Assembly (NCBI RefSeq): GCF_022827545.1
Contig: NZ_CP094670.1
Span: forward strand, 1-64,000
DNA: 64,000 bases
Reading direction: 5' to 3'
DNA from: Hymenobacter tibetensis
GTDB taxonomy: Bacteria; Bacteroidota; Bacteroidia; Cytophagales; Hymenobacteraceae
The notes beneath the pieces are model-generated. The model did no database searches and was not told the origin of the DNA. It was given only the letters and a program-made list of their open reading frames with translations. This document shows, one piece after another, positions 44,501 through 53,233 of the stretch. Numbering within the stretch: position 1 is the stretch's first letter; every line of letters begins with the position of its first letter. The position numbers and the translations under genes were made by a program.

Positions 44501-46677
44501 TTGGCGGTGTAGGAAGTAGCATCCACTGGTACAGCGGCCACACTGCTACCCAACCGGGCCACAATCAGGCGCTTTGCGCCGTTGCCGCCCAAAGCGGAAA
44601 GCGTCAGCGAGTTGCTGGTTACGTCGCGGGCCCGCACCGTGGCTTGCACGGTAGGCTCGGCAGCCAGCGGAACAGCAACTGTTGTAAAGGCAATTTCTTC
44701 TCCGTAGGCCGTGCCCTCGTTGTTGACGGCGTACGCCCGTACGTAGTACTGCTGGTTGGGGCGCAGCCCAGTAAGGGTGCCCGTGAAGCTACCAGTGCCG
44801 TTGCCTACCGTCAGGATGCTGTCGGCCAGGGTTGGGGCGGTGTATGGTGCAAACACGAACCCGCGTTCAGTTACCGGTGCGCCGCCATCAGCCGTTACGG
44901 TACCGCTTGCGGTAGCGGTAAAAGAGGTGATATCAGCTACCGGCGCGGTGCCGGCCGTAGCGGGGTAGGTGGGCGCCACGCCCGTACCCGCCACCGCCAC
45001 CGGCGGCACCGTTGGTACATCCGGGCTGCTAACGGGCAGGGTGCTGCTATACGCCTGAGCCAGTGTTGGCAAAAAACGAACGTCGATAGTAGTGGCAAGG
45101 GTGCCGTTCTGCGGTGTCAGGGTAATGGCGCAGCACGCAAACGCGCCCGTACCCGTCCGGATTTCAAAGCCGGTAGGCGGCGTAACTGTAACGGGAGCCG
45201 TCAGGTTGGCACCGGTTACCGTGATGCGCTGGCTGGAAGAAGGCGAGCCCAAGAACAGGCTACCGAAATCTGGCTGAGTTAGCGCACTGAACGTGAGGGA
45301 AGGAGTGGGGGCCGTTACCGTCACGGTGATGGGCGTACTCGTGCCAACTACGTCGCCGCAGGTGCTGGTTGCCCGGGCCACCACATAATAGGTGCCCGCG
45401 CCACCAAAATCGGTGCCCTTGAGGACGTAGCTGGCGCTAGTAGCGCTGCTGATAGCCGCCGAGTAAGGCCCGCCATTGGTGGTGCCGTAATACCACGCGT
45501 AGGTGGAAGGGGCCGAAGCCGTTGCTGTCAGCGTTCCACCGGTGCCAGACGTTGCCACCGTTTGCGGACCCGTCGCCGAAACCGTAACGGTGTTGTTGGC
45601 TGGCGCTGCTGTTATGGTTAGGTTGGTGGTGCTAGGAGTTCCAATGGTGGCTGATGCGGGGTGCACCACCCGGACGCGGTAGCCCGTGCCGCTTGGAGTG
45701 CCCGCCGGTACGGCTGCTGTCAGCGGCGAAACACTGCCCTGGCCGATGATGTTCTGCGTCAAATCAGTGGAGAACGTGCCACTGGCATTGGAAAGCTGAA
45801 CGGTGAACGCACCCGTGAGTGCTCCGGTAGACGTGAACGGCACGCTGAAGCTGCTGCCTGCTGCCGATGCGCCCACGCAGAAACTGCCCGACACGTTGCC
45901 CGTACTGATAGCGGCAGTAGGCGGAGCCGTGGAGAGCGTAGGCGTAAGCGTCAGATTGTCCAAGCCCAGCGCTTGGGCGTTGGTACTAGTACTGCTACTG
46001 CTGGGATTGAGGATGCCAACGTATGACCAACGCAGGTAGGTAGTAGCGCCGGGGGCAAGGTTGAGGCCACTTAGCGTAGCGCGTTTTGAAATCGGGGTTA
46101 TCGAAGTAGGTATTGTTGTGTTGTTGGCATCGGCCACGAAAACCTCTGTCAAGCCCGTAAGCTGCGTCCAGGAACTGCCATCGGCACTAGTGTGAAACTG
46201 CCACTCAAAAGCTCGCGAGCCACTGCGGTACTTCTCGATGTCGTACGTTACTGCCAGCTGCGTGATGGTAGCTGTCGTGTTGTTCTGCACCGCCAACAGA
46301 ATATGCCGAGGCGAGGTGTAGCTGCCGGAAGATAAAAAGCCCAACGCCCGATCAGGGGCAGAAGCGGCAACTCCGTCAGCGAAATTATAGGGGCCGCCTG
46401 TTGAGCTTCCAGTGAAGGTTCCGGCACCAGAAATACCACCGGTAAGCATGGTAGCCGTAGGGTTGGCCGTATTACCGTAGGTAACGGTTGAGCCGTTGGC
46501 CAGTACAAAACCGGTTGGTAAGCTGGCGGTGGCACTAGTGCCGAGGCTATTGAAATCAACCGTAGTTGGCGCCCCGCTAGTTAAGGAAAGCTGCGCGTGG
46601 CCAGCTACAGGCAGCAGCCCGCCTAGCAGCAGTAATATAGCCCAATACCGGGCCTTGCAAGAATAAAAAACAGACAT
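41590..46677 (-). CDS. Large T9SS-secreted protein with PKD/Ig-like and two CBM3 domains
   Basis: 1695 residues from the ATG at 46677, which opens a clean signal peptide (YWAILLLLGGLLPVAGHAQ). The ATG at 46728 is an alternative and would overlap the nuclease stop by 4 nt. After a beta-rich N-terminal domain come Ig-like and fibronectin-like repeats. A PKD domain follows (YAWDVNGDGVTDYSTKGSITHKY), then an HYR-like domain. Two CBM3-type modules follow, near plus-strand 42360-42830 and 41925-42355. Each has the RYW and IDYA motifs, and a FN-E/Q-S/A-ND pattern near the C-terminal end. The sorting domain YPNPFTGSTTLEFAL ends the protein. CBM3 modules bind crystalline cellulose or chitin. No catalytic domain is visible, so it may be an adhesin or scaffold. 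Confidence 0.85.
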   Translation of the reverse strand: MSVFYSCKARYWAILLLLGGLLPVAGHAQLSLTSGAPTTVDFNSLGTSATASLPTGFVLANGSTVTYGNTANPTATMLTGGISGAGTFTGSSTGGPYNFADGVAASAPDRALGFLSSGSYTSPRHILLAVQNNTTATITQLAVTYDIEKYRSGSRAFEWQFHTSADGSSWTQLTGLTEVFVADANNTTIPTSITPISKRATLSGLNLAPGATTYLRWSYVGILNPSSSSTSTNAQALGLDNLTLTPTLSTAPPTAAISTGNVSGSFCVGASAAGSSFSVPFTSTGALTGAFTVQLSNASGTFSTDLTQNIIGQGSVSPLTAAVPAGTPSGTGYRVRVVHPASATIGTPSTTNLTITAAPANNTVTVSATGPQTVATSGTGGTLTATASAPSTYAWYYGTTNGGPYSAAISSATSASYVLKGTDFGGAGTYYVVARATSTCGDVVGTSTPITVTVTAPTPSLTFSALTQPDFGSLFLGSPSSSQRITVTGANLTAPVTVTPPTGFEIRTGTGAFACCAITLTPQNGTLATTIDVRFLPTLAQAYSSTLPVSSPDVPTVPPVAVAGTGVAPTYPATAGTAPVADITSFTATASGTVTADGGAPVTERGFVFAPYTAPTLADSILTVGNGTGSFTGTLTGLRPNQQYYVRAYAVNNEGTAYGEEIAFTTVAVPLAAEPTVQATVRARDVTSNSLTLSALGGNGAKRLIVARLGSSVAAVPVDATSYTANAAFGSGNQLGTGNYLVYQGTDTTVTVTNLRPDATYTFAVFEYNDNNTPYAENYLTTTPGILTQKLQPAPAALLLEENFDYPATTLLTANGWRAHSGAGNSAVKVAANSLNQIGYSASGIGNSAALVGNGEDVNRPFAAVEPGTPVYLSFLVNVANASTVAAGDYFLHLGSAPFATDNYRGRVFVRKTTSGQIQFGISGSGAAVYAPTEYALNTTHLLVVKYTFDDNSSVSSLFVNPTTDTEPAAATTSSSEGATSTAPNIGAVALRQGTNFPNLTVDGIRVGNTFRVVKTGLICLPPAPQFTAAPVCAGETTTFTDASSGVAANATYAWDVNGDGVTDYSTKGSITHKYATDSTYTVTLTITQGGCSQQYSQAVVVRALPTAVISGTPTICAGTTTNLPIQLTGVAPWTLTYSAGSTAPPTTVTVTASDVTQGIYQLDVTPTATSTYTITSVQDANCTGSTPSGSATVTVNTAPVLTVPTVAPVDATAGLRGASVSFAATATGSTPAPAVTYTILLNGTTKSITSPYVFPLGTTVVTATATNDCGTVSQTFPVTVQSPTLVRVLHQNADGSVGNNVIKPNLQLINNSPAAIPYAELSVRYWLTAEDYAPITAAIDYALVGTSAVRATYVALREPAKGAFGYVEYTFTAAGNLPVGGNSGVIQSRIFKQTQTNFNESDDHSYALNSTYQFNDRITVYRGGVLIGGIEPDLAPVEPAVQVWTENKERRTTANTISTYLQVRNVGTQPLSYQDLTVRYWFSPEGTQQLNSFIDYAQLGAGNVSVTFGQAGTEKYAELRFAASLGALAPLSTTGNVQYRIAKTDWSNFNQANDFSYRPFGALSENNHVTVYLQGQRIYGEEPAGATVASRGTQVVMSSAATPQKGAHVQTKLRSYPNPFTGSTTLEFALAQSGKYQLEIYDLQGRLVQRVQASEAPTRQLVRVPWEATAVTRGLYMARLITGTGTQTLKLQVE

Positions 46678-46679
46678 AG

Positions 46680-46699
46680 AAAAAAAGGCCAACGGGCCT
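46680..46699 (-). terminator. Small hairpin and T-run between nuclease and T9SS genes
   Basis: Read on the minus strand, AGGCC and GGCCT form a 5-bp stem around CGTT, followed by seven T. It sits just before the ATG at 46677. It would end the nuclease transcript and isolate the two genes, unless the downstream gene is read from the earlier ATG. The short stem makes this weak. Confidence 0.4.
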
Positions 46700-46724
46700 G
46701 AAAGGCGGGAGTAAGACTGCTTGC

Positions 46725-48044
46725 TCATTGCGTTGGACCGTTGTCGGTTTTAGCTTCCACAACCTCCTGCACGGCCGGTGGCAACGCAGAGAGTATATCG
46801 AGGCCCGTAGCGGCTTCAATGGCATCAACCGTGGTGCGGTACGTCCCCCAGTTCTGGTTCAGCCCCTGCTGGTTAGGCGTGTCGATGGCAATGATGCGGG
46901 TGGTAGCCGAAACGCGCGAAACGTCGTTGGTGCCCGTAGGCAGTACCACGATAACTTTCCAGCACCGCTCCGGCACGGTAATGCGTCCGTTGTCGATGGT
47001 CGTGAAGTAGCCATTCGACCCGGTGCCGCCAGTGCCGTAGCTGCCGCAAATGATGTAGAGCTCGTTGCCCTGGTTTACCAACGTCCGTGAATAATTCTCC
47101 AGATTGGCCCAAGTCTGCTGGTTGTTGTTGGGCGACTGGGGCATCATGTTGGTCATCAGGAACGTGGCCGAGTTGTCGGCGGTGGTGCTGAGACGGTCGG
47201 CAGAAGGGCAGTTGTGTCCCCGGTCGAAACCGGAGCCGCTGTAGCTGGTGGTGCCGGGGCGATACCAGCCGGAAGGCAGATCGGGGTCGGGGCGGAAGTC
47301 GTCTTGGCGTCTGGCTGGGCCGAACCAGACCGGCGCCAGGTACCAGCTCACCCAGTTGGGTTTGCCTTTGTCGCGGTGGTAGCTGAGCGCGTACTGCGGC
47401 TTTACCATCAAGTAGTTGGTTGGCATGTTCACGTCCGTGGCCGCGCCACTGGGGTTGCCCATCGTGAGGTGGCCGTTGTCGCCGGTGCTTACCGGAGGGG
47501 CAGTCGTGGTGTAGGGCGCCACCACAAAGTCGTCGAGGTTGAGGCGGCCCGCGCCGCCTGACACCTTGCGCAGCTCGAAGCGGATGGCATTCGGCACGTT
47601 CACCGCAAAGGAGGCTGTTTGCAGATCAGGGGAGCTGCTGATAATCGTGTTACCAACTTTGATCCAGGTGTCGCAGCCGCAATTCTGGGCCTGGTACCAC
47701 AGCTCGAAGCCACTGCTAGCATCGGCACCAAAGCGGGCGTGCTGGACGGTAACCACTGCAGCTCCATTGGGCAGGAAGAAGTCCATCGTGAGCTTGCCCG
47801 TCTCGCGGAGCCGGGCCGCTTGCGCGCCGTTTTTGTGGTCGCCGGCGTCGGTTCCCAACAACGCTTCATCGAATGTCCAGCTGCCGGTAGTTAAGGCCGT
47901 GGATGCTACCGGGTAGGCTGGTTTACTTCCCGAGTCAAACGATTCTTGGGTGGGGCTTTGGGCCAGAGCTGACGACCACGTGCAACTTAGTCCAGCTAGC
48001 AACGGCAGCCAGCCGCGCCCCCAACAATGTAAGGTTAGAGTCAT
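46725..48044 (-). CDS. Secreted DNA/RNA non-specific endonuclease
   Basis: 439 residues from the ATG at 48044, giving a signal peptide (WGRGWLPLLAGLSCTWSSALAQ). Residues about 30-160 look like a discoidin-like or jelly-roll binding domain (FELWYQAQNCGCDTWIKVG). The C-terminal half is the NUC1 fold. It has the catalytic DRGHNCPSADR motif near residue 273, with the general-base His, and a following NMMPQSPNNNQQTWANLE segment with the metal-binding Asn. These enzymes cut single- and double-stranded DNA and RNA and probably serve nutrient scavenging here. A hairpin with T-run separates it from the T9SS gene downstream; the stop overlaps a possible start by 4 nt. Confidence 0.88.
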   Translation of the reverse strand: MTLTLHCWGRGWLPLLAGLSCTWSSALAQSPTQESFDSGSKPAYPVASTALTTGSWTFDEALLGTDAGDHKNGAQAARLRETGKLTMDFFLPNGAAVVTVQHARFGADASSGFELWYQAQNCGCDTWIKVGNTIISSSPDLQTASFAVNVPNAIRFELRKVSGGAGRLNLDDFVVAPYTTTAPPVSTGDNGHLTMGNPSGAATDVNMPTNYLMVKPQYALSYHRDKGKPNWVSWYLAPVWFGPARRQDDFRPDPDLPSGWYRPGTTSYSGSGFDRGHNCPSADRLSTTADNSATFLMTNMMPQSPNNNQQTWANLENYSRTLVNQGNELYIICGSYGTGGTGSNGYFTTIDNGRITVPERCWKVIVVLPTGTNDVSRVSATTRIIAIDTPNQQGLNQNWGTYRTTVDAIEAATGLDILSALPPAVQEVVEAKTDNGPTQ

Positions 48045-48111
48045 GCAAAAAGGTTGGTGTAAACAAATGATGATGAGCAAGAAAAGCCCGGCAATGAAGC
48101 ACTCGAACCCT

Positions 48112-48119
48112 CAAAATTA
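48112..48119 (-). promoter_or_regulatory. Candidate -7 box for the nuclease gene
   Basis: On the minus strand the sequence TAATTTTG fits TAnnTTTG. It lies about 68 nt upstream of the nuclease ATG at 48044. No clear -33 element was seen, so confidence is modest. Confidence 0.35.
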
Positions 48120-48402
48120 CTGGATAGTTCACGTTTAAACTTGAATATTTTTAATGTTTACAAAAGAATAATGCCAATCCAAATTGGTTAAGGCACAAGC
48201 TGCTGCTCAGGTAAAAAACCGTTTTCACTATATAGAGCTGGACTCAACCTCGACTGCCTCTTGAAATAGATAAAGTTTTTAGCTCTATACCTCAATTGCA
48301 TACTTGTGAAATTCCGTCTATTTCACTCCACACGCCATGTAGCTTCCGTTGCCATCGTCTCGCGCCGCAAAGTTTGCTACCGACCTGATGTACACTCTTC
48401 GC

Positions 48403-48629
48403 TAAGCGGTGGGCACAGCTTTGCGTCACCCCATATTTAAAGAGGCGTTGCAGCATATTTCAGGCAAGGTGCCCACCAGGTTTGTGGTGGATGAGGGTGG
48501 CTAAATCCGGGACCCTGAAGTGGTGCGGGGGTTGGGGCTGGTCTTAATGAAGAAGTACTTCAGCTGATTCGCATCATGCCGTGGTAGAGCCCGGGCCAGA
48601 TCAACAGCAGCACGGTACGGGTAGCCTAA
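48403..48629 (+). pseudogene. Decayed TonB C-terminal domain
   Basis: Reading frame from 48406 gives ALRHPIFKEALQHISGKVPTRFVVDEGG, then a stop (48502-48504), then IRDPEVVRGLG. Shifting one frame near 48537, it continues GLNEEVLQLIRIMPW, a second stop (48585-48587), and SPGQINSSTVRVA up to a stop at 48627. The order of conserved blocks (HP...A, G-V, RFVVDE-G, I-DP-VVRGLG, EEVL-LIR-MPW-PG, VRV) is that of the TonB C-terminal domain. Two stops and one frameshift make it a remnant. The rest of the 918-bp gap from the nuclease start to the next gene (48045-48402 and 48630-48962) holds nothing recognisable except the promoter candidate. Confidence 0.7.
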
Positions 48630-48962
48630 CCTTGCTCATCGTTTTTCAAACGTTTAACTGACGTAACCACCAGACAAGCATACAACTGGCGGCATTTATT
48701 GCTTTCCGCTTGTTGTGTAGTCAGCCAGCTGAGACTCGTGCTATATAGGCAGTGTCAACCACATACAGGCAAGCACGTGCCATCCTACTACCCGATTCCT
48801 CCTACTAAGTGTAAGCGAATAAGGCGTAATGATTGGTAATCTACAGTCGAGGTTACCGTCTGCGGTTTGTCTGCTCAGCCTGGTATTGCAAGCTTCCACG
48901 CGCTGAAAGAAGGAAGCATCAGGTAGGAGCAAGTGCCGGCAGTTGATCATCATAAAATCATA

Positions 48963-49331
48963 ATGCCAGCGAGGATGCTTTCCTGGTGGAGCACGGGTAG
49001 TTTTGGCATTCGGTTTTCCACGTACCTACTAGAAAAGCTGTTTTCAGCTCGTATGCTTGACTCCGTTGGCGCTCCTTGCACCCCGTTCGTTGTAGCTAAA
49101 CGGTTTTTGCGGTTCACCCCAGACGCTCAACAGGCTATTCTTCAACAACTCCGGGCCACATTCTTTCCGGAAGGTTTTTTCTACCAAGTGCCCGCCGCAG
49201 AGTGGTTGCGCCTGCTCTCCCTAACTGACCCCTTGATCTACTCCACCGACAACAAACGGCAGCTGACCTACCACGTGCTGGAAGGCCGGGAACTGCTGCT
49301 ACTGCTGGTTGGGCATTACCTGGACGTGTAA
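48963..49331 (+). CDS. Hypothetical protein, 122 residues
   Basis: Not recognised. I start at the ATG at 48963; a GTG at 48933 gives ten more residues. The C-terminal 70 residues (RFTPDAQQAILQQLRATFFPEG to LTYHVLEGRELLLLLVGHYLDV) look like a folded helical domain and keep a sensible hydrophobic pattern, so it may be a real gene. No signal peptide is evident. It converges with the M1 aminopeptidase gene, whose stop is 69 bp away. No known partner is nearby; it may also be a gene remnant. Confidence 0.4.
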   Translation: MPARMLSWWSTGSFGIRFSTYLLEKLFSARMLDSVGAPCTPFVVAKRFLRFTPDAQQAILQQLRATFFPEGFFYQVPAAEWLRLLSLTDPLIYSTDNKRQLTYHVLEGRELLLLLVGHYLDV

Positions 49332-49400
49332 GGTAGCCCACTCCCCCAGCATGCTTGCGGCCACTGCAACAGCCCCGCACCGGTTACTTGGAAGCCACAC

Positions 49401-51053
49401 TCAGTCGATGAGCACCCCGATGTAGGAGTTGAACGTATCGACCTCCAAGTTGTCTTTGGTAAGGCCAGCTACGCCGAGCGGTTTGAAGGTGGTAGTGGGC
49501 GTCACGAAGCGGTATTCGCCGCCTTTCTGTCGCACGCGTACGGGCATAGTAAATCCGGGTACATCGGCCACCCAGCGCCCCAGGGCTTCCCCTTTTTCAA
49601 ACCGTACTTCCAGCGTCGGGATGTTGGCGTGGTACAGATACTGCTCGTACATCTTGGTTAGGTCTTGCCCGCTCTGCTGGCTGATATAGTTAATGACCTG
49701 CGTACCGGTAACCGTTTGGTGGTAAAACGTTTTGTTGAGGCCCCGCAGAATCTGGCGCCACTTTTCGTCGTCGTTGATGATGGTGCGCGTCATGTTCAGC
49801 AGGTTGCCGCCCTTGGGGTACATGTCGCCGGAGCCCTCCTGGTTCACGTTGAACACGCCCACAATCGGGGCATCGTTGGCGATACCAAGACGGGTGCCGT
49901 GCACGTATTCCTGGCCGGCCTGTTTGCCAAACTGGTTTTCCACAAACAGGCTTTCCGAGTAGTTGGTGAAGCTCTCGTGCACCCACATGTCGGCTATGTC
50001 CTTGCTGGTGATGTTGTTGCCAAACCACTCGTGGCCGCTTTCGTGGATGATGATAAAGTCCCACTTCTCGCCCCAGCCCGTGCCTGACAGGTCGCGGCCC
50101 CGGTAGCCGTTGCCGAAGTTATTGCCGTACGCCACGGCGCTTTGGTGCTCCATGCCCAAGTGCGGCGACTCCACCAGCTTGTAGCCGTCCTCATAGAATG
50201 GGTAGGGCCCAAACCAATGCTCCATGGCTTTGAGCATAGGCTTCACGTTGGCGGTGAACTGCTTTTTGGCTTTCTCCACGTTTTCGGGCAGCACCCAATA
50301 GTCCAGCGTCAGCTTGCCTTTCTCGCCGGCGTACGTGTCGTTGAAGTGCTGGAAGTCGCCCACGTTCAAGGCCACGCAATAGTTGTTGATGGGGTTGGCC
50401 ACAAACCAGTCGAAGCGGGTGTCGCCGCCTTTCAGCTTGGTGGTTTTGCGCAAGCGGCCGTTCGATACGTCCTTCAAACCTTTCGGCACCGTCACGCTGA
50501 TCAGCATACTGTCCACCTCATCGGCTTGGTGGTCTTTGGTGGGCCACCAGATGCTTGCCCCCACGCCCTGGCAGGCCGAAGCCACCCACGGTTTGCCTTG
50601 CTTGTCTTGCGTGTACACCAGGCCACCGTCCCAGGGCGCGCGCTTCGCCTCCGTAGGACTACCCGAATACAGCACCGTGAACTCGTCTTGCGTGCCTTGC
50701 TTGATGGGCTGCGCAAACGTGACGAACACGGCATTGGCCTCGCGAGTGAACGGCACCGACTGCCCTTTGTACAGCACTTTGTCTACCGCTAAGTTGGCAA
50801 ACAGGTCGAACTGTAGGCGCGTGAAATCTTGCGTGGCGGTGAAGCGGAACAGGTTGGAGCCGCTGATAAACTTGCGGGCCGGATCCAGCTTCACGTTGAG
50901 GTGATAGTAGTGCAGATCGTAGCACGTGCGCAACGGCGTTAGGGCACCGCGCAGGGTGTCGGCCCGGGTTAAGGCAGGCAGAGTGGTTTGAGCGTGCGCT
51001 TGGTGGAGCAGCCCAGCGAAAGCAAGCAAGAGGAACGCCTTTTTCAGGGCCAT
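49401..51053 (-). CDS. M1-family metallo-aminopeptidase, secreted
   Basis: 550 residues from the ATG at 51053, giving a signal peptide (ALKKAFLLLAFAGLLHQAHAQ). The zinc-binding motif is HESGHEWFGNN near residue 338, followed after 18 residues by the second zinc ligand in WVHESFTNYSE; together these are the HExxH-(18)-E signature. The N-terminal beta saddle domain is present (YDLHYYHLNVKLDPARKFISGSN). The exopeptidase GxMEN motif appears as GMEHQSAVAYGN, with His in place of the usual Asn. Role: trimming of peptides outside the cytoplasm. The family is usually 550-650 residues, so this one is complete. No sorting domain, so it is probably periplasmic. Confidence 0.9.
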   Translation of the reverse strand: MALKKAFLLLAFAGLLHQAHAQTTLPALTRADTLRGALTPLRTCYDLHYYHLNVKLDPARKFISGSNLFRFTATQDFTRLQFDLFANLAVDKVLYKGQSVPFTREANAVFVTFAQPIKQGTQDEFTVLYSGSPTEAKRAPWDGGLVYTQDKQGKPWVASACQGVGASIWWPTKDHQADEVDSMLISVTVPKGLKDVSNGRLRKTTKLKGGDTRFDWFVANPINNYCVALNVGDFQHFNDTYAGEKGKLTLDYWVLPENVEKAKKQFTANVKPMLKAMEHWFGPYPFYEDGYKLVESPHLGMEHQSAVAYGNNFGNGYRGRDLSGTGWGEKWDFIIIHESGHEWFGNNITSKDIADMWVHESFTNYSESLFVENQFGKQAGQEYVHGTRLGIANDAPIVGVFNVNQEGSGDMYPKGGNLLNMTRTIINDDEKWRQILRGLNKTFYHQTVTGTQVINYISQQSGQDLTKMYEQYLYHANIPTLEVRFEKGEALGRWVADVPGFTMPVRVRQKGGEYRFVTPTTTFKPLGVAGLTKDNLEVDTFNSYIGVLID

Positions 51054-51274
51054 GCGAGAGGGGTTGGCTGTGGGTTCTGGTTGGGGCACTACTTCATGCG
51101 GAGCAGGCAGCACTACGTGCCCAGAAAGCGAAGTAAATGGTTTCTGCTGAACGTCCGGCTACACCAGCCAAAGTGTTCAGCCAATCAGCCTGTTCGCACA
51201 GCGCCAGACGGCACCACATACCGTTTGTTCCACCCTGAGCACATATCCGTGCCCACCGAGTTGCCAACTAGCAG

Positions 51275-52801
51275 CTACTGCCCTACGCCGGAGCGCCTGT
51301 TGCGGCGAGGTTTATGGGATGGGCCCTTGGAGGCCGGGGGAGGGGTGCTGCTACTGTGGCGGCTTCTGGCCAAGCTGTTGAGGTACTCTTCTAGCTGCGT
51401 GTAGCCACTGGCTGCAAGACCGTTGCGGTCGGCGGCGCTGTTCGGGTTCAAGCCGTGGCGAGCTTCCCAGGCATCAGGCATTCCGTCGTGGTCGGTGTCG
51501 GTGGGGGTGGGGCCATCCTTGTACACGGGCCACCCCCCAACGTCCTGCTGCGAGTCGATGATGCCCTGATGTAGCCCGTACGTGGCACTGCCCGCGGGGC
51601 TGCTGCCGGTGGCCGTACCAGCACGGGTTTCCGCCACAATGCGCGCATCCACGGCGTCGCGCACGGGCACGGTGGCACCCGCGCCCGCCAGTACGGCCTG
51701 GTACGCCGCCTCCGCCGATTCGGTGGTAATGGGCGCCAGGGCAGGCGTTGCCTGAGTTTGCCGGAAGCGGCGGAAGTTAACTGCCGTTTCCGGGTAGTAG
51801 TGTAGCCGAATGCCGGTCCAGTTGTTGGCCGTCACGGCGGGGTAGCCCGCTACGTAGTTTCCGGCCGCATATACGGTGGCCACTGGCTTGTCTGGCTTGG
51901 CCGCATCATATGCTTGGGTGATGTCGAAAATAACGGCTGCTCGCGCGGCGGGGGTGGCTGGCCCGCCTTTGTAGTAGTTGTTGACCATGTTCAGCTGGCC
52001 GCTTCCACCGGGAATAAGCAGCTCATTGCCGTAAGCGGCCTGCATGTTGCCCCAGTTGTAAATCACGTTGTTCCGATAATCGACCACGGCTGTAGTATCG
52101 TGGGCGCGGGCCCCGTTGAAGCGGATGGCCCGGCTGTGGTGATGCGCAATCAGGTTGTGGTGGTAGGATGCGTACTGCCCGCCCCACACGCCGGCGTACC
52201 CATGGTCGCCTTTGCCATTGAACGATGAGTTTAGACTCTCGCTCACCACACACCACTGCACTGTGGAATAGGTGTTGTCATAGAAGGTCGCCGCTTCCTC
52301 TATCGACCAGCTCATCGAGCAATGATCGACAATGAAGTTGCGGCAGTTTTCCATGTTCAGGCCATACACCCCCGCTACGTTGGCCCCCGACGTGTTGCCG
52401 GGCCTCGAACGCAGGTAACGCACCATAATGTTGTTGCCGTGGAGCTTAACGCTGTAGTTTTTCAGGCAGATACCGTCGCCGGGAGCCGTCTGGCCGGCAA
52501 TGGTGACGTTGGAACGCTTCGGCTTGAGAGGCGACTTCAACTCGATTAGCCCACCCACTCGAAACACGATGGTAATGGGCTCGCCGGGGTGTTGGGTGAA
52601 AGCCTCGCGGAAACTGCCCGGACCTGCATCGGCTAGGGTAGTTACCTCCACAACTTGGCCACCACGGCCGCCGGTAGTGAAGCGTCCAAAGCCCTCGGCC
52701 CCAGGAAAAGCCACCAATTGTGCACGAACGGGCAGCGCTGCCGCGCTCAGGAAAAGGCCAACAAACAGCCCACGGGTAGGGAGTAGAAAAGCAGAAGGCA
52801 T
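51275..52801 (-). CDS. PL1-like pectate lyase family protein, secreted
   Basis: 508 residues from the ATG at 52801, giving a signal peptide (RGLFVGLFLSAAALPVRAQ). The mature start LVAFPGAEGFGRFTTGGRGGQVVEVTTL is the common opening of bacterial pectate-lyase-like proteins. The parallel beta-helix region follows, with ITIVFRVGG, SNVTIAGQTAPGDGICL, NIMVRYLRSRPG and FIVDHCSMSW. The C-terminus has DTDHDGMPDAWEARHGLNP, a calcium-loop motif found in this group, and then a short basic tail. It cleaves pectin-like polymers by beta-elimination. No T9SS sorting domain is present. A role in plant-polymer breakdown fits the CBM3 protein nearby. Confidence 0.87.
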   Translation of the reverse strand: MPSAFLLPTRGLFVGLFLSAAALPVRAQLVAFPGAEGFGRFTTGGRGGQVVEVTTLADAGPGSFREAFTQHPGEPITIVFRVGGLIELKSPLKPKRSNVTIAGQTAPGDGICLKNYSVKLHGNNIMVRYLRSRPGNTSGANVAGVYGLNMENCRNFIVDHCSMSWSIEEAATFYDNTYSTVQWCVVSESLNSSFNGKGDHGYAGVWGGQYASYHHNLIAHHHSRAIRFNGARAHDTTAVVDYRNNVIYNWGNMQAAYGNELLIPGGSGQLNMVNNYYKGGPATPAARAAVIFDITQAYDAAKPDKPVATVYAAGNYVAGYPAVTANNWTGIRLHYYPETAVNFRRFRQTQATPALAPITTESAEAAYQAVLAGAGATVPVRDAVDARIVAETRAGTATGSSPAGSATYGLHQGIIDSQQDVGGWPVYKDGPTPTDTDHDGMPDAWEARHGLNPNSAADRNGLAASGYTQLEEYLNSLARSRHSSSTPPPASKGPSHKPRRNRRSGVGQ

Positions 52802-53233
52802 AAGCGAAGCAAGTGGAAAGGCAACCCGCGCACGGCAGCACAAGCCCTGCCCGCGGCGTTGGCAAGTGGACACAGGACGTCAAACGAGCCGACGTTTCAA
52901 CCAACATCACAAGGTAGGCGGCCAGCCCCTGCAGTGAATTATAGCATCTTAGCCGTTTGCTGACGCACATGTACCACTTCTGCGCAATGGCGCGGGGAGG
53001 GTGTGCAAGACCAATTCCACAATCCGCATCTTTGCTGATAAGGCCATCATATGTGGGCTGTGTTGAAAGCGCATCTTCACGGCAAGTGCCTTCAACTCGA
53101 CAATGGGAGGTACACGTTGCTGCTTTGATGGGGTGAAACAGCAAGTGGCCTGCCTCGGGTAGGCCGACAGAAACGGTTGAGTTAACTGGAGCCGCCCAGA
53201 GCACACGGCCCAGACTTTATATTGCGGTTGCCT
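52802..53233. other. Divergent intergenic region
   Basis: About 430 bp between the lyase (minus) and the response-regulator gene (plus). No convincing gene: the short minus frame at 52949-53206 has no recognisable domain. It should hold both promoters, but no motif was recognised with confidence. Confidence 0.5.

Noticed and set aside
43855..45282. 475-codon plus-strand frame opposite the CBM3 protein
   Set aside because: It is the shadow of a long high-GC repeat-rich gene; it reads as Arg/Gly/Cys-rich low complexity without any domain.
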